In this document: in pieces, positions 10,245-24,375 of the stretch | Layout: the number at the start of each line of letters is the position of its first letter | How positions within the stretch are numbered: the stretch's first letter is position 1 | NCBI GenBank assembly: GCA_005656395.1 | Contig: SRSI01000077.1 | Span: forward strand, 1,178,001 to 1,242,000 | Reading direction: 5' to 3' | Source of the DNA: Strongyloides papillosus | Taxonomy: Eukaryota > Nematoda > Chromadorea > Rhabditida > Strongyloididae | Length of the DNA: 64,000 bases | Program-made: the position numbers and the translations under genes | The notes under the pieces: model-generated | What the model saw: the letters and a program-made list of their open reading frames with translations, nothing else | Told to the model about the DNA's origin: nothing | The model's database searches: none

Positions 10245-12371
10245 ATGAATCCTGATCCTAATCAGACTATACTTCAACCAAATGTTATACCAAATGATCC
10301 TAATTTTGTTAATCAAATGTTTAATAATCAAATGCTAAGTAATCCTATGATGAATGGTCCTTTCATGAATTTTCCTCAACCATTGTCACAATTTCAGTTT
10401 CCATTTAACAATTCAATACCGTTTCACCAACAACAGCATTTTCAGCAACAACAACAAAATGTATGGCAAAAAATTATGGCACAAAATAGCGGAATGACTA
10501 TGATGGGACAAATGAATCTAACACCAGGAAACGGAGGTCCCATGCAACAGATATTTGGTCATCAAAATGGTATTGGGAAGAAGCAAGATACAGATAGAGA
10601 TTCGGGGAATGAAAGTACTACAATGTCTCCAAATAATAGTGCTTCTTCTTTGTCCAATTCTCCTACGTCTATACCATCAAGATCAAGCTCATTTTCTATA
10701 GCTAAGTTGACAACAGATAAAGAAAATATTAGTAAAGATAACCTTGGTGAGGGAACAGATAATGAAAAAGAAAAAAATGTTGAAAAACCGGTACCAATTA
10801 AGGAAGAAATAACTATTCATACTCCAACTCCACACAGACCAAATACATCTTTGACAGAAGTTAGCAATGTTCAATCTAGTACAAAAAAGGATACAGTGAC
10901 TCCACAAAGACCAAAAGAATCTCCAAAAACTACACCTCAAAATAACATTCAAACCCCAGCTTCATGCCCTCCTCATCATCAACAATTAATATCTCCAATG
11001 ATACAATATCAGATGTATCAACCTATTCATTTGCATCAGAATACCCAAGGACCTTCTTCAAATCAACCTATTCAACCACCTTCAGGACAAATAAACGGAA
11101 TGTTTCAACAACTTCCCATGCCACAGTACTATCCACAAATGATTCAACAAGGACATGGAACAGCAATAGATATTATGAATAGTAGTGGAATGAATGAATT
11201 GTGTAAAGTCTGTGGTGATAAATCATCTGGTTATCATTATGGAGTTCAATCTTGTGAAGGTTGTAAGGTATGTTTTTATTATTATTTATAAAAGTCGTTT
11301 TTTTTCTTTATTGATGTAAGAAATATCGATACATGTCAATTGAAATTAATTATTTGTAGACTACTAGCATTAATGCCTTAGTTTAATTTTGGAGGGTTTC
11401 CGATACTTTTTATAGATTATTGCATTAAGTATATAATAAAAAGACATCTGGATATGTGTTAGTCAGTTAATTAATTAACTCTTCATATGTCATTTCACTA
11501 GTGAAAAGTTTAAATATGAGGAGTTTATAGAAAGATGTTTTTAATAGTTAATTAAATAAGCTGTATATATTAAAGCAATGTGATTATATGATTATATTAA
11601 ATAATTTGGAAATAAAGAAAAAAGCAATAATAATAATTTATCATATTTTTTCAGGGATTCTTCCGTAGAAGCGTTCAAGGAAAAGGAAATTATCAATGTC
11701 ATAAAAAAAATGATTGTATGGTAAGCAGAAACACAAGAACGCGTTGTCAGGCTTGTAGATTTAATAGGTGCTTGGCCGTCGGTATGCTAAAAGAAACTGT
11801 TCGTGGTGAAAAGTGTCGAAAAAGGAAAGCTAAAGAAGATGATAGAGAAGATGACATACAAGAAACTAAAGAAGCAATGAATATTTCAAGCATTGTCGTA
11901 GAAGCGTATAAGGAACTATTTCCAAATGATATTACTTTTAATGATAGAAACACAGTTATGATTAAAATCAAAGAATTATTAAATAAGATAACGAATTTTG
12001 ACGATATACCAGAAACAGACATTGATAAATTAGTAAATTATGGGTTAAATGCTTTCTTAATTTTAAGAACAGTTTTCAAGGAATCTGATACTTCGTCAAT
12101 AATTGGAAACAAAACAATGATGATAAAGAAATTCAAAAATGGTTTGGATTTTGAAACAATCGGGGAAGAGTGTCTTCCGATATTGTCAGTAATCTCAGTT
12201 TGTCAACCTCATACTCCAAGTTTGGAAAGAGAAGAAATTGTAGATGAGTTACGTATTAAATTATCAGAATCTTTGCAGATTCTTTTACTTGCAAAAGATA
12301 ATGTAAATAATTCATTTTCAATGGACATGTATACTAGATTATTATACAAGATAACAGATTTATATAAATGA
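10245..12371 (+). CDS. Nuclear hormone receptor, NR1-like DNA-binding domain
   Basis: Two exons, 10245-11267 and 11655-12371, split exactly after the P-box by a 387-base intron, giving 579 residues. The first ~318 residues are low complexity (Asn/Gln/Pro/Ser, with a short polyglutamine tract). The DNA-binding domain has all eight zinc ligands: Cys320, 323, 337 and 340, then Cys356, 362, 372 and 375. The P-box is CEGCK, and [20 protein letters not shown] with CRFNRCLAVGM resembles the RAR/Rev-erb/E75 branch rather than the divergent HNF4-derived nematode receptors. The ligand-binding region after a basic hinge (RKRKAKEDD) is only about 160 residues and I cannot place its canonical signature or AF-2 helix, so it may be degenerate or ligand-independent. 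Subfamily assignment is inference; that it is a nuclear receptor is certain. Confidence 0.9.
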
Positions 12372-12689
12372 AATGTATTAATATTAGCGCTATTACGGTT
12401 AAAAAGCATAATTTTTATAAAAATTTCCTTTTATTTTTCTCTCCAATTGGTGCCGTTGATACTGGTTTAATATAAATAAAATATTGAAGTAACATATATT
12501 TTTTACTTTATTTTAATACTTTCCTAATGAATGAATAAAATTTTTAATCTTCAAAATATTATTTGTTATTTCAAAAAAGATATTCAATTAGTTTTATCGT
12601 TTATAAAAAGAATTTATTAGTTTTATTGAAGTAGCAGTGATAAGTATTAAATATCTTTAATGATCAAGCAAATTTTACTGGTAATATTA
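12372..12689. other. Convergent 3' spacer
   Basis: 318 bases between the stops of the nuclear receptor and the MARVEL gene. It is AT-rich and should hold both 3' UTRs; nothing else is seen. Confidence 0.5.
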
Positions 12690-13272
12690 TTACAAATTTT
12701 GAACGTTCATTCCTCCACCAACAGCTTTTTCTCCTTTTTTCCATGATAAAAACTTTAAGTAACTATCAAATGCATAAGCGAGCATTGCACAAAACGCAAA
12801 GAACTTTTAAATTATAAATATTTATTTAATTATTATTTAAACTTACACTTGCTATAGCCCACCCTGCACTTAATTTGTATTGTATTGATGCTAATGCTAA
12901 AGCAGATCCAGCTAGAAAGAAAAACATAGCAAACATAAAACAATATATCATTTCACCAACAATCCATGGGACATTGGTAAATTTATCTACAACATGGAAT
13001 AAATAGAAAATCAAAAGAATAGTCGTTATCATTAATCCAACTGAAGAGATGAAAGAAGCCCATGTAGCACCATTATAATAATATGGCCCACCACCGATTA
13101 CAGTAATAAATGTTAAAAAGCAAAGTGCTATTTGAATACACTTTAACATTCCAGATAAAGTTTTAAGGTAGTCTAAATCTAAATGAACACCCGAAAAATC
13201 TGGTCCATGATAAACAATTCTAGGTTCAGTTTGATAAGTTCTTCCATAAGTAACAGTTCTTTCTTCATACAT
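12690..13272 (-). CDS. MARVEL-domain four-helix membrane protein
   Basis: Two exons on the minus strand, 13272-12847 and 12803-12690 (intron 43 bases, phase 0), giving 179 residues. Four hydrophobic segments are clear: about residues 42-62 (LKCIQIALCFLTFITVIGG), 70-95, 103-131 and, across the splice junction, 138-160 (WAIASFFAFCAMLAYAFDSY). Short cytosolic ends, the first helix beginning with a basic residue followed by IQIALCFL, and an aromatic-rich third helix match MARVEL proteins of the CMTM/MAL type, which act in membrane apposition and vesicle trafficking. The tail SWKKGEKAVGGGMN is short and basic. Retaining the intron would delete the fourth helix and give a stop after NNN. Exact orthology is not claimed. 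Confidence 0.82.
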
Positions 13273-14192
13273 CTTTAGTTAAAAATAATTTTTTATACAA
13301 ATATTAAATTTATTTGAATATATTTTTTTTATAATAATTCAACTAAAATTATTAAGTATTGAGAAGAAATATATTTTCCTATCAATATCAACTTATTCAA
13401 TAGTAAATTTGTCACCCTCTTTCAAGAAAGTTATTTATATATACCTCAAGCTAATTTTAATTTTTTTTGTTTATTCCTCTTTTATTTAATAACAATATTT
13501 TTAGTGTAGGCGTCTTCTTTTCTACATACTTATTTTTATTCATTTATCATTATTGATCAACAATCAGGCTCATCATTTTACTAGATATACTAAAATATAA
13601 TGTTAGGATAATAATAAAAAATTTATAATTTACAAATTTACTTCAAAATAGATTTTTCAACAAAATGTTAAAAAATATATTAATATTTGTGTTTTATAAA
13701 TAGTAAATGCGTAAGATAATTCAAAAAAGTGGAAACCTTGATTTATGCATTAAGGTAATTGAATTACACCTTTTTTAATATTTTTTTAAAATGTTTGTTT
13801 TTTGTGTTTTTAAAATTAGCTTCACATAATCTTTGAACATTAATTTTTTGAACAAAAATGTTGTAAAAAAGTGTTAAAAATCACTATGTATTGTTAATTT
13901 AAAAATATAATTATTTCATGATTGTGAAAATATTTTATTTATTACTTTTAATACTATTATTTTACATTTGTTGTTTAAAAATATACAAGTGATGATCTTC
14001 ATTTATTTCCGAACTTTATTCATAAAAATACCAAATTTAACCATATAAAACAAATAAGTAAAATGTTTTATTTAATGGAATGTATTTAAAATGAAATACT
14101 TTGGTTTGTTTTAAAAATTAAAACAATGTCATCTTTTTCAATTAATATTGAAAATTACTATTTAATATGTATTATATATAAAAAATACAATG
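13273..14192. other. Intergenic, no gene seen
   Basis: 920 bases of AT-rich DNA. It holds the upstream region of the MARVEL gene and the 3' side of the RING-CH gene. No supported feature. Confidence 0.5.
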
Positions 14193-15925
14193 TTAAACCA
14201 CTAGACAATCAATATCAGTATTTTCTTTTTCATCTCTCATTAATGATTTTCTATCTTGGTCATCAATATTTTTTGAAATAGAAGCCTTTAAAATTTTCCT
14301 CTCGTTTTCTTCTAATGTTCTGATTGTCCAATTACGGTTTGCCCAAAAAAATTGTATAATTAATTTAAAAACCGTATTTTCAGCTTTGTACTGTGTAAAA
14401 AGTGCCATAAAAAAAGCTATGAAAAGGAGAACCGTGGAGATAAGTACAATTAACTCTGCTTCGCTTAATCCAGGAGCTATAAGCATAAGTTTACTATTAC
14501 TATTAACTTTACCACCAAAACCTCCATTTCCCTCACTGGAGGCAATAATTTTTGATGCTGAATGAAGTGAAGTAGACCTGTAAACATATTGTTTTTCCGT
14601 TATCTTTAAATAATTACACGCAATTGTAGCACATAAAATCATTATAAAAAGTAGTAATATGAAAAGAATATTTAAAATCTTGTCTGAAAAGGACAATGTT
14701 GGAAGATGGATTTTTCTTAGCTTCATTAGACTCCCTGTTTGATATATATGACCACATAATTCGCAAGATGGTATTGAAAATAAGCAACGTGGTGACAATT
14801 CAAGCCACTTCTAAAAAATAAATTTAAATATTTACATTGTTAATTATAAAAAGTAGTTACATTTTTATAAAAAAGTTTATTTATCATGTTTCTTTTTTAA
14901 CTTAATCGGAAAATTTATATTTTTTTTATCATATATATTAATTTCTCTATATTATCAAAATGAATTGAATTCTTATCTACATTAAAAAATTTTTAATACT
15001 CTATCCGCTTTCTTATTAGACTCTACACTTTATGAGATATTTTTAAGAAATACAATTTATTTATATTCGGTAAAAAAATTTTAGAATCCCATTTTGTATT
15101 AAAAAGTAATTTTTCTTATATTTTATATTTACTTGTTATATATTAATTTCTGGCATTATATTCCCAAAAGATGAAAAAAATATTTGTCTAAACTATTTTT
15201 TTTATCTATTAATATTTTTTTCATATACAAGAATTGTGAAAGGAAAACAGTGATAAAAACTATTGAAAATATAACAAAACAATTTTCAAAAAACTTACTG
15301 CAAGGCAACTTAAATGTATATATTTCATCGTTCCAGAACATCGACATGGAGCTATAAGAGGACTTTTTTTGGATGCTTCTAAAGAATGGCAAATTCTACA
15401 ACAAAATACACTTTGCCCTTCAATTTCTAACTCCTTATTGTTTGTGATATTTTGTATTAGTGATAAATTAAGATTCTGATTGTAAGGTAGAACTCTCTCC
15501 TTTTTATTACAATTACTGTTATTATTATAACTATTTGGTGTTTTTGATTTAGTGATAGATGTATTATTTATTGTTACTTTTTTGCTTTTCACCATAACAA
15601 TTCTATCATCTGGAAGTAAAAAATAAAATTTTTTATGTTACATTAACAAAGTTATTTTACCCTCTATAAAATTAGACTTAATAGTATTTTTTGCCAAGCT
15701 TTTAGATGTATCTAACTAAAAATAAAAAAATAAAAATATTTTTGAATAAGATATTAAATATTTTTTATATTTATTTAAAAAGAAATTGAGAAATTTATGT
15801 AAACATACTTTTTTCATAAATATTGGAGAATTTGCTTCATATTTAATAATGTTGTCGTCGTCAAAATCATTTTTTTCATTAATATTACCAGATTGATGAT
15901 CACAAACAGGAATATTGTTATTCAT
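14193..15925 (-). CDS. RING-CH (MARCH-type) membrane E3 ubiquitin ligase
   Basis: Four exons on the minus strand: 15925-15809, 15715-15661, 15609-15299 and 14810-14193, giving 366 residues. The RING-CH finger is split between the last two exons and has all ligands: Cys128, Cys131, Cys146, Cys148, His156, Cys159, Cys177 and Cys180 (CRIC ... [21 protein letters not shown] ... CELCG). The Cys at position four and the Trp after the His-x2-Cys mark the CH variant. Two membrane spans follow ([17 protein letters not shown] and [19 protein letters not shown]), the MARCH topology. Such enzymes ubiquitinate membrane proteins and control their endocytosis. The N-terminal ~120 residues are Asn/Ser/Lys-rich and unstructured. 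The long intron (488 bases) between the finger halves is unusual for this window. Closest MARCH subgroup cannot be fixed by eye (4/9/11-like is possible). Confidence 0.85.
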
Positions 15926-18340
15926 ATTCCAACGTTATCTAAGTACACCATTCAAAAAAGAAAGTAAAATAGTGGGGTATAAAAATGAAGTACAGAATTG
16001 TTGTTATTACTAAAAATAAAAAAATAAATAAATATATGTCTCAATCATAAAATTTATAGATATATTTTAATAAAATTGCACAAATAGGAGAATAAAAATT
16101 GAATATTCTGATAATAAGATTAATCATAAAAACACAATATTTAGAAAAAAATACTACCAATCTATATAGAAATTTATTGAACTTTTTATTAGAAGTACAG
16201 ATACTTAATTATAAAAGTATAATTAAAGTGAGTAATTTAAAAAAAATGTTAGTATAAAATTGTAATAATCAAAAGAGTGAAAATGCTGAAAACAATAAAA
16301 ATTCTATTGAATATCTTATTAGAATAGAGAAATTGTAAAAAGATAATACTTAAGTACATTTGAATAAATTTATAAAATTGATTACTCAAAACAAAAAGTT
16401 AATTATCTGTTAAATCACAAAATAAACGTTTTTATTTTACTTTTTAAAAAATATTTGTTCTATCATCTTCACAATATCTGTTATTCACTAGAAGAACAGT
16501 AATTAAAACAATAAGGAAACGATATTTATATTAATAGTAAAATAAAATTTAATTTACATTTATAAAAATACTCTGATTAACACAATAATTAAGTTTATTT
16601 TTCCTACATTTTTAAATATTTTTGCAGGATTATGAAAACAATCAACAATAATAAAAAACATTAATATAATATAGTTGGATGAAGAGAGTGATTATATAAT
16701 GATATTTATATATTATGTTTATAAATGTGTATTTTTTGTTTAAATGTGTTCCTACACACATTTATACAACATAAGACAAAATAGTAGTAAAAACATATGA
16801 TGTGACAAATAATATTTGTGATTTTAAAATGATTTAAATCATCTAAAAAGCTTTCAAATATCTAAAGTTATATTTATTATTTATATTGTTATAACAGTTT
16901 TACTACAATTTACTCCGCCATTAAAAGATGCCATTATGAATAAAGAAATTATATTTTTGTGGTTGTTGTAGTCAATTAGAATTACGAATTAAGGAAAAAT
17001 GCTATCTGATATAAATATTTAGTAATTAAATTCTAAATAAAGCCAATAATATTTTTAATAAAAGCAAAAGCCAATTAAGATACCTACTGTCATAAAATGG
17101 ATTAATCGTTATAAAATAACATATATATGTTTATTTATATAGATGGATAGATTTATAGATGTGTTATGTATATGGAATATTAATGAGTGAAAAGATAAAA
17201 GAAAGTATAGCGCACCTATAAATAAAACTATAAAACATTATGAAAAGCCATTGTTTCATAACCATAAAAAGAAAAGTTTATTGTTTGGAAAATGGTGAAA
17301 GCCAAAACAAAAGTATTTTCAAGATGGAAGAAAAAATTTATTGAATTTTTCCTTGTTTCTCTTTTAAGATATCAAAAAGAAATGTTAAAAGGGTTAGAGG
17401 AAAAGAGTATAAAATTATATGACAAATTTGAAGAGTATCATAAATTTAATTATGATTAGAAAGGAAAATTTGATTGAGCATATCATTAGGTGACAACTAC
17501 AAACATGTGAGTTTAATAGGATGGACTTTTGAAGAATATATTTATGTTTTTACTACATCTGTAGTTATAGTATTGAAAAGTAAATGTTAAGTAGTAACTT
17601 TTTGGCTTAAAATACATTCTTATTACATATAAATGAAAGATTCTTCATTTGTATGATATAAATGTAAGAATATAAAGAAATTTAAACAAAAAAAAGTAAG
17701 AAAATGCTATAGTGTTAAAATTTAGTATAATGAATTTTATAGAAAATTTTTAATTATATGAAAAGGTTTTTAGAAAAAGTGTGAAGAAGAATATTTAGAA
17801 TACATTTTAGTAAATGGTATTATTATTTATATATTGAAAAAGTATAATAAGTTTAACTTTAAGTCTGAAATTGTTTAATAGAAAGTTTGTCGAAAGAATA
17901 ATAGTATATAATTATATGCTTTGATGAATAGTATATTATTATGAGGAACAAGAAATCTTGGTTTTGTATCTTGAGACAAAGTAAGGACATTTTAATTTGA
18001 ACAAGTACAATTGTTAAAAAGTTATTTTGGTAAAACATGCCACAGACATTTTAATGATAACTTCTGGTTGACCTTAAATTCAAAACAATACAAATATAAG
18101 GAATATATTTAAATTAAAGTATAGTATTATTAACATAATTATATGCTTTAATTATTAGCTTTTTAACCAATTTTCTTATTAATAAAACAAGAAAGGAGTC
18201 TAGTGATAGCTTATTATATTTGAAAGAAAAAGTAGTAATATAAATAATAATAGAATTACGAAGAAGTGAAATTAAATTTAATAACATTCTAGGATAAGAA
18301 TAGAAAAGTATCTTATATTTCATCTAAATCTTTTCTAATA

Positions 18341-18358
18341 TAATAATAATAATAATAA
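18341..18358. repeat. (TAA)n microsatellite
   Basis: About six copies of TAA in tandem inside the desert. Confidence 0.8.
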
Positions 18359-20545
18359 GAAATTTTAACAGCCTATCCGTTGTAATTAAAGAAATATAAT
18401 GGAACATATAAAAATGTGGAAAGTGTATTATTGAAATAAGTGTTAGTTTAAGATAACACATGTTCTATACACTTGAATAAGTCTCTCTTATCTTAAATTG
18501 TAATCATGAACCTTATCTTCAACAAATACAATACAGATGTTTTATTAACTATGACAAGGCAAAAAAAGCTCTGATCATAGGTAAAAATAAATTTTTAATT
18601 ATTATTTGATTCTTGTAAACATGCATTTAGTAGAAAAATAGATTATTATAATTTTAATTATTGACACTATAAAATAAATGTAGTAGTTTTAGTGGTAAAA
18701 ACATATTAATAAAAGGGTAATATGATATAAATAAATTATGATGTCTAAAAGAGTATCTTTGATATACCATAAACTCATCAAATGTCAGCTGATTTATAAA
18801 TGCAAAAATTGATGAAACGGCAAATATTTATGTTTAATTCACTTGATCTTTTCGGCAATCAACATTTAAAGTAATTAAACTGTAGAAGTGTCCTTAATTT
18901 GAGAAAAAAAAGAAAAGACATGGCTAAATCTTTATCATATAAGAACAAAGATTTAATATATAAAGGATAACTATTGAAGATGATAATAATCCTTTTAATG
19001 TCCATGTTTATTTAATACCACTTAAAATAATTTTAAATAAAAGAAGATAAAATATTAACATAATGGAAATGACATAAATAATTATTCTTAACAGCTTAAA
19101 ACTGTATTAATGCCAATGAAGGAATAATAATGTTTTGAAAATATAAATGACAGACGCTTTATAAATTTAAAAAGAAATATGTTTATATATTTTTTATCAT
19201 TCTTAACGTCATAAAAATTTCCATAAATATTAAGTAGTTCATAAGTAAAAAAAATTCTATTTATTAAAGTTTCATTATAACAAACAGAAATCAAAGTTTT
19301 GTTAATTGGTTATATAAATATTTCAACAACTTAATGAAGAATTTATTTTGCATTATAGTAGAAAAATATCTTATAAGTTTAATAAAAAAATTTTTAATTT
19401 AATGTACTTTAATATTTGTTCTAAAAAGTTTAAAGTAGATTTTAAAATAAACCACATATTTCTAAATTAAAAATACGAAAAAAAGTAGGTAATATAAATC
19501 GTTAAAAAATATTATTTTTTCTATTCAACCCAGTCTTTATTTGTTATGATTTTTTTGTCCTATTACTCTTTTCGCATATCATTTTACTTTGATTCGTGAA
19601 AACTAGAAGTACGGTAAAATATATCTTTACTATACAATAAAACAGTTTTTATGAAACCAAACATAAATATGTGATTTCTGTAGTATTTCTACAAATTATT
19701 AATTGTTTAACTTCTAAAGTAATTAGTTTTTACTATCACTAATAAAATGGCTTAATATATTTTTCATTTAATAATAGTCTGTTAAATAGCTATAATTAAA
19801 AAAATCTAAGTCTTAAATTATCTTTAAATGATCAGTTAGTTTTTATGAATTATGAACTAAAATTATAAGGCAATTTTTTCAAAAAATAAAGTTATATTAA
19901 ATTTAAGTTATATCAACAATTATGTTTTATAAGAAAAAGTTGTTTCATTAATTTAATTGATATTATGTGCTAAATAATTTCACTATTAATATTCCGCTTT
20001 ATAATTCTTCTTAAATTTCAAATTCCGTTGATTGTATACAAAAATTTTTTTTAAATAAAAACATTTATAACAAATTCTTTTATGTTCGATAAGCATTATA
20101 TGATATAATATTATAATGTGATAATTTTTAATAAAAAAACAGTTAGTGCAATTTTAATTTTAGTGAAACAATGTCCATATATATGTACAGCTTTTTAATT
20201 TTTTTATGTTAACAAGTATTGAACAATATTAAAAAATATTTTAAAACCTAAAATTCAGTTGTAGTGAATATAACACAAAATAGTAGTCACATAAGAAAAA
20301 TTATGTTGAAAATAGTTTAACTAAAATATAAAATATTCATTAAAGAATACGATGTTAAGTTAACGAATTAAAAATTTAAAACTATTAAATAAATATATAG
20401 GAAGATTCAATGATTTTTATAGTATATTATATTACTAGCATAATAATCAACAACTTCTAGAAAACATTGGAAATAAAACAATTTCATACATGAAAATAAT
20501 ATATTATCTTTTAAGAATACTATCAAAATAACATAAATAAAGGTA

Positions 20546-20878
20546 TAGTCACCCACTTGTATTTGCGGGGGACTGGTTCCAGAGATTTCTGCGGATTCTA
20601 AAACTGTAGATACTAACGAATCGTAGTACTCTCTACTTTTTATGCGCTAAAACCTTTAAATTTTAATGGTAGATAAAATATAATTTTTTTTCTACAATTT
20701 TAGACAACAGTATTCTTTTAGTTAGCTTAATTTAGAATAAAATGAGGAATTTAATGGTACACAAAATTTGTACTTTTAGATGGCTAAGATAAAAGTAAAT
20801 CACATGTACCCCCTTCCATTTTATAACTTTCTAGTCTCTGGTAATTTTCAAACCGCGGATACAGGGACCGAATGTATA
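20546..20878. mobile_element. Tigger/pogo-like non-autonomous DNA transposon relic
   Basis: Two GC-rich ends stand out in AT-rich DNA. The left end (20560-20604) contains GCGGGGGACTGGTTCC followed by TCTGCGGATTCTAAAA. The right end, read in reverse complement from 20878, contains CGGTCCCTGTATCCGCGG followed by TTTGAAAA. Aligned, both give GGTYCC..G.AT..C.GCGG.TT..AAAA, an imperfect terminal inverted repeat. The left end strongly recalls, from memory, the ends of Tigger-type (pogo, Tc1/mariner superfamily) elements. TATA flanks both sides (20544-20547 and 20875-20878), compatible with a TA target duplication. The interior has no transposase frame, so this is a MITE or a deletion relic of about 330 bases. 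Confidence 0.6.
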
Positions 20879-22006
20879 GAAATTTTTTAAAAAACAACAT
20901 ATGTTGGAAATAATTCATAATTTAAAATAATAATCAAATATTTATTTATTATTTTCATAACAGTTTGCTTTACTTTTTAGGGAAAACTTATTTTCTTATT
21001 AAGCATTTTTTAATAATATTTCTATAATACTAGATTAGAAATCTTAAGAAAGGATTTGATAGAAATTGAGTTACATACTAAAAACTGTTGTCATTATTAA
21101 TGAGTGATAATTCTATACTTTTGATAAAATTATTATCATAATTTCAAATATTAAATGAATGTTTGAGAAAGCTGAATTTTTTACTAAATTATTATTTAAC
21201 CATGATGGAATTGAAATACACTTTTTTATTTTTACATTTCTTATTAGAAATAACGTGCATAGTTGTCATTTAAAATTGCAAAAAAAATGAGCGAATTTAA
21301 GAAGTTTTGTACGATTTTATACACTTTTATTTAATTAACAGTTTTACTATAAAGAAATGATACAATAAAAATTCAATTTATGAATTGATAAGTTAATTAG
21401 AAAAAATTAATTACTTATATTTTGACCTTTTACACTACAAATTAACATCATTTTCCAATTATTCTTTTTAACAATTAAAATACTTTCTTCTATAGACTTA
21501 AGGATCATAAAGTTTTTGTAATAAAATTTAGTAATAGGATTATTTTGTATAGAAAATAAACTCTGACGTTTTGTGTCGGTATTCCCATAAATCTTATATT
21601 AGCATTGTAAATTCTAACCAATGTATTTTAAAATTAAATTTTAAAATTTTCAATAATTCATGACTATCTTTACAATTTATAAGAAGATTAAAAGTATATA
21701 TTGTAAATGTAGTTTAAACATTAATATTAAAAATTGAATAAATATGATTGGGCAGAGATAAAATAAAAAAACTATAACAATGGTATCAAGTCTTCTTTTT
21801 TTAGATAAATTTATAGACAATATCAGAAAATTACAAAATACTTTACCAAAGTATGATATTAAAAGAAATAGTTAATTTCAAATGACTAAAGTAATAAATT
21901 CATTCTATAATTGATTTTCTATAACCATGATATTCTTGGCCTTCCTCCTCTTAATAATATTCATTTTTACTACTAGACTAATATAAAAATTTTTAAAAGC
22001 ATTATT

Positions 22007-23526
<1,520 letters not shown>

Positions 23527-24375
23527 TTAACCTATAAACATTGGATTGGCTTGATTTCTAGTTAATTTTGATATTATTTTTTCTTTTGGAATACCAAACA
23601 TATTTACACTAGGTATTTTATGACCATATTGTAGATGTCGATCAGCATAAAAATTTAAATAATAAAGATTTTGAATAAACCTTTCTTGGGGATTTGATAA
23701 CGTTAATGGAAAATCTAAATCTTCCTTAACTATACCTAGTAAACGTGATTTTTGCAAACCATGAAAATTAAAATCAAAAGCTTCATTAACTCCAAGTATT
23801 GGAATATCCCCAAATACAGCAACTTCAGAGATTTTCTTAAGATCAAATTCTCCACCAGTGTTAAATGCATTGACAAATGGTTGCATTTGTCCGTCATGTC
23901 TCTTTAGTGGTAAATCAGCAAAGCTATCGAAATTTTCTCTTACATTTAAAAGGTAATTATTAATTCCCTGAAAAAATGGAAATAAAAATAAATACTTACT
24001 ATCTCTTACACTTATACCATAACCAAAACCCCAAGAATCAGATATGTCTTCATTGAAACCAACAGAAACACTATTCGTAAATGGATCAAAAACAGCTTTT
24101 CCTTCAAAATCAGCCTTTTGTCCTGGTAATGAAACTCCTCTAACAGGCTGTGGTTTTCCATCATTTTCATTGCCTGAAACTTTTAAATCCGGCATAAACA
24201 ATCCTGATCTTTCATCAGTGGCTCCAGTGGGCAATCTTAATAAGCCCAATCCCCGAGACCTATCTCTTTGTTGTCCTATAATTTTTCAAAAAATAAAGTA
24301 AAATAAAAATAACCATTTCAACTAACCATTACAGTAATTAACTGAGAATAATATTATTATAACATTAAAGAACAT
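23527..24375 (-). CDS. Predicted secreted protein of unknown function
   Basis: Three exons on the minus strand: 24375-24327, 24275-24010 and 23967-23527, giving 251 residues. Exon 1 codes for a signal peptide (FFNVIIILFSVNYC) that is too short to appear as an ORF; it joins in phase 1 to GQQRDRSRG. The 42-base second intron (GTAAGA...TTTTTTCAG) is in frame, so it could also be read through, adding VRDSKYLFLFPFFQ; the hydrophobic, AT-rich content and splice sites argue that it is an intron. The mature protein is rich in Phe, Asn and Gly (FEGKAVFDPFTNSVSVGF, EAFDFNFHG), has almost no cysteine apart from the leader, and ends NPMFIG. I do not recognise a domain. It may be a nematode-specific extracellular or cuticle-associated protein. 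Confidence 0.7.

Larger units (their letters stand above)
15926..22006. other. 6-kb gene desert
   Basis: Very AT-rich DNA. Frames that stay open (for example 18114-18323 and 19088-19294 on the minus strand) have low-complexity Ile/Leu/Lys/Asn/Phe content and no family match, so I do not call them. Supported content is limited to a TAA repeat at 18341 and a Tigger-like relic near 20.5-20.9 kb. Confidence 0.5.

Noticed and set aside
18114..19294. Two ~68-codon minus-strand frames in the desert
   Set aside because: Low-complexity composition, no start or splice context, no match.
23968..23999. 32-base intron in the secreted orphan using the GTAAGT donor
   Set aside because: Joins out of frame to an immediate stop; the GTAAGA donor at 24009 gives a 42-base in-frame intron.
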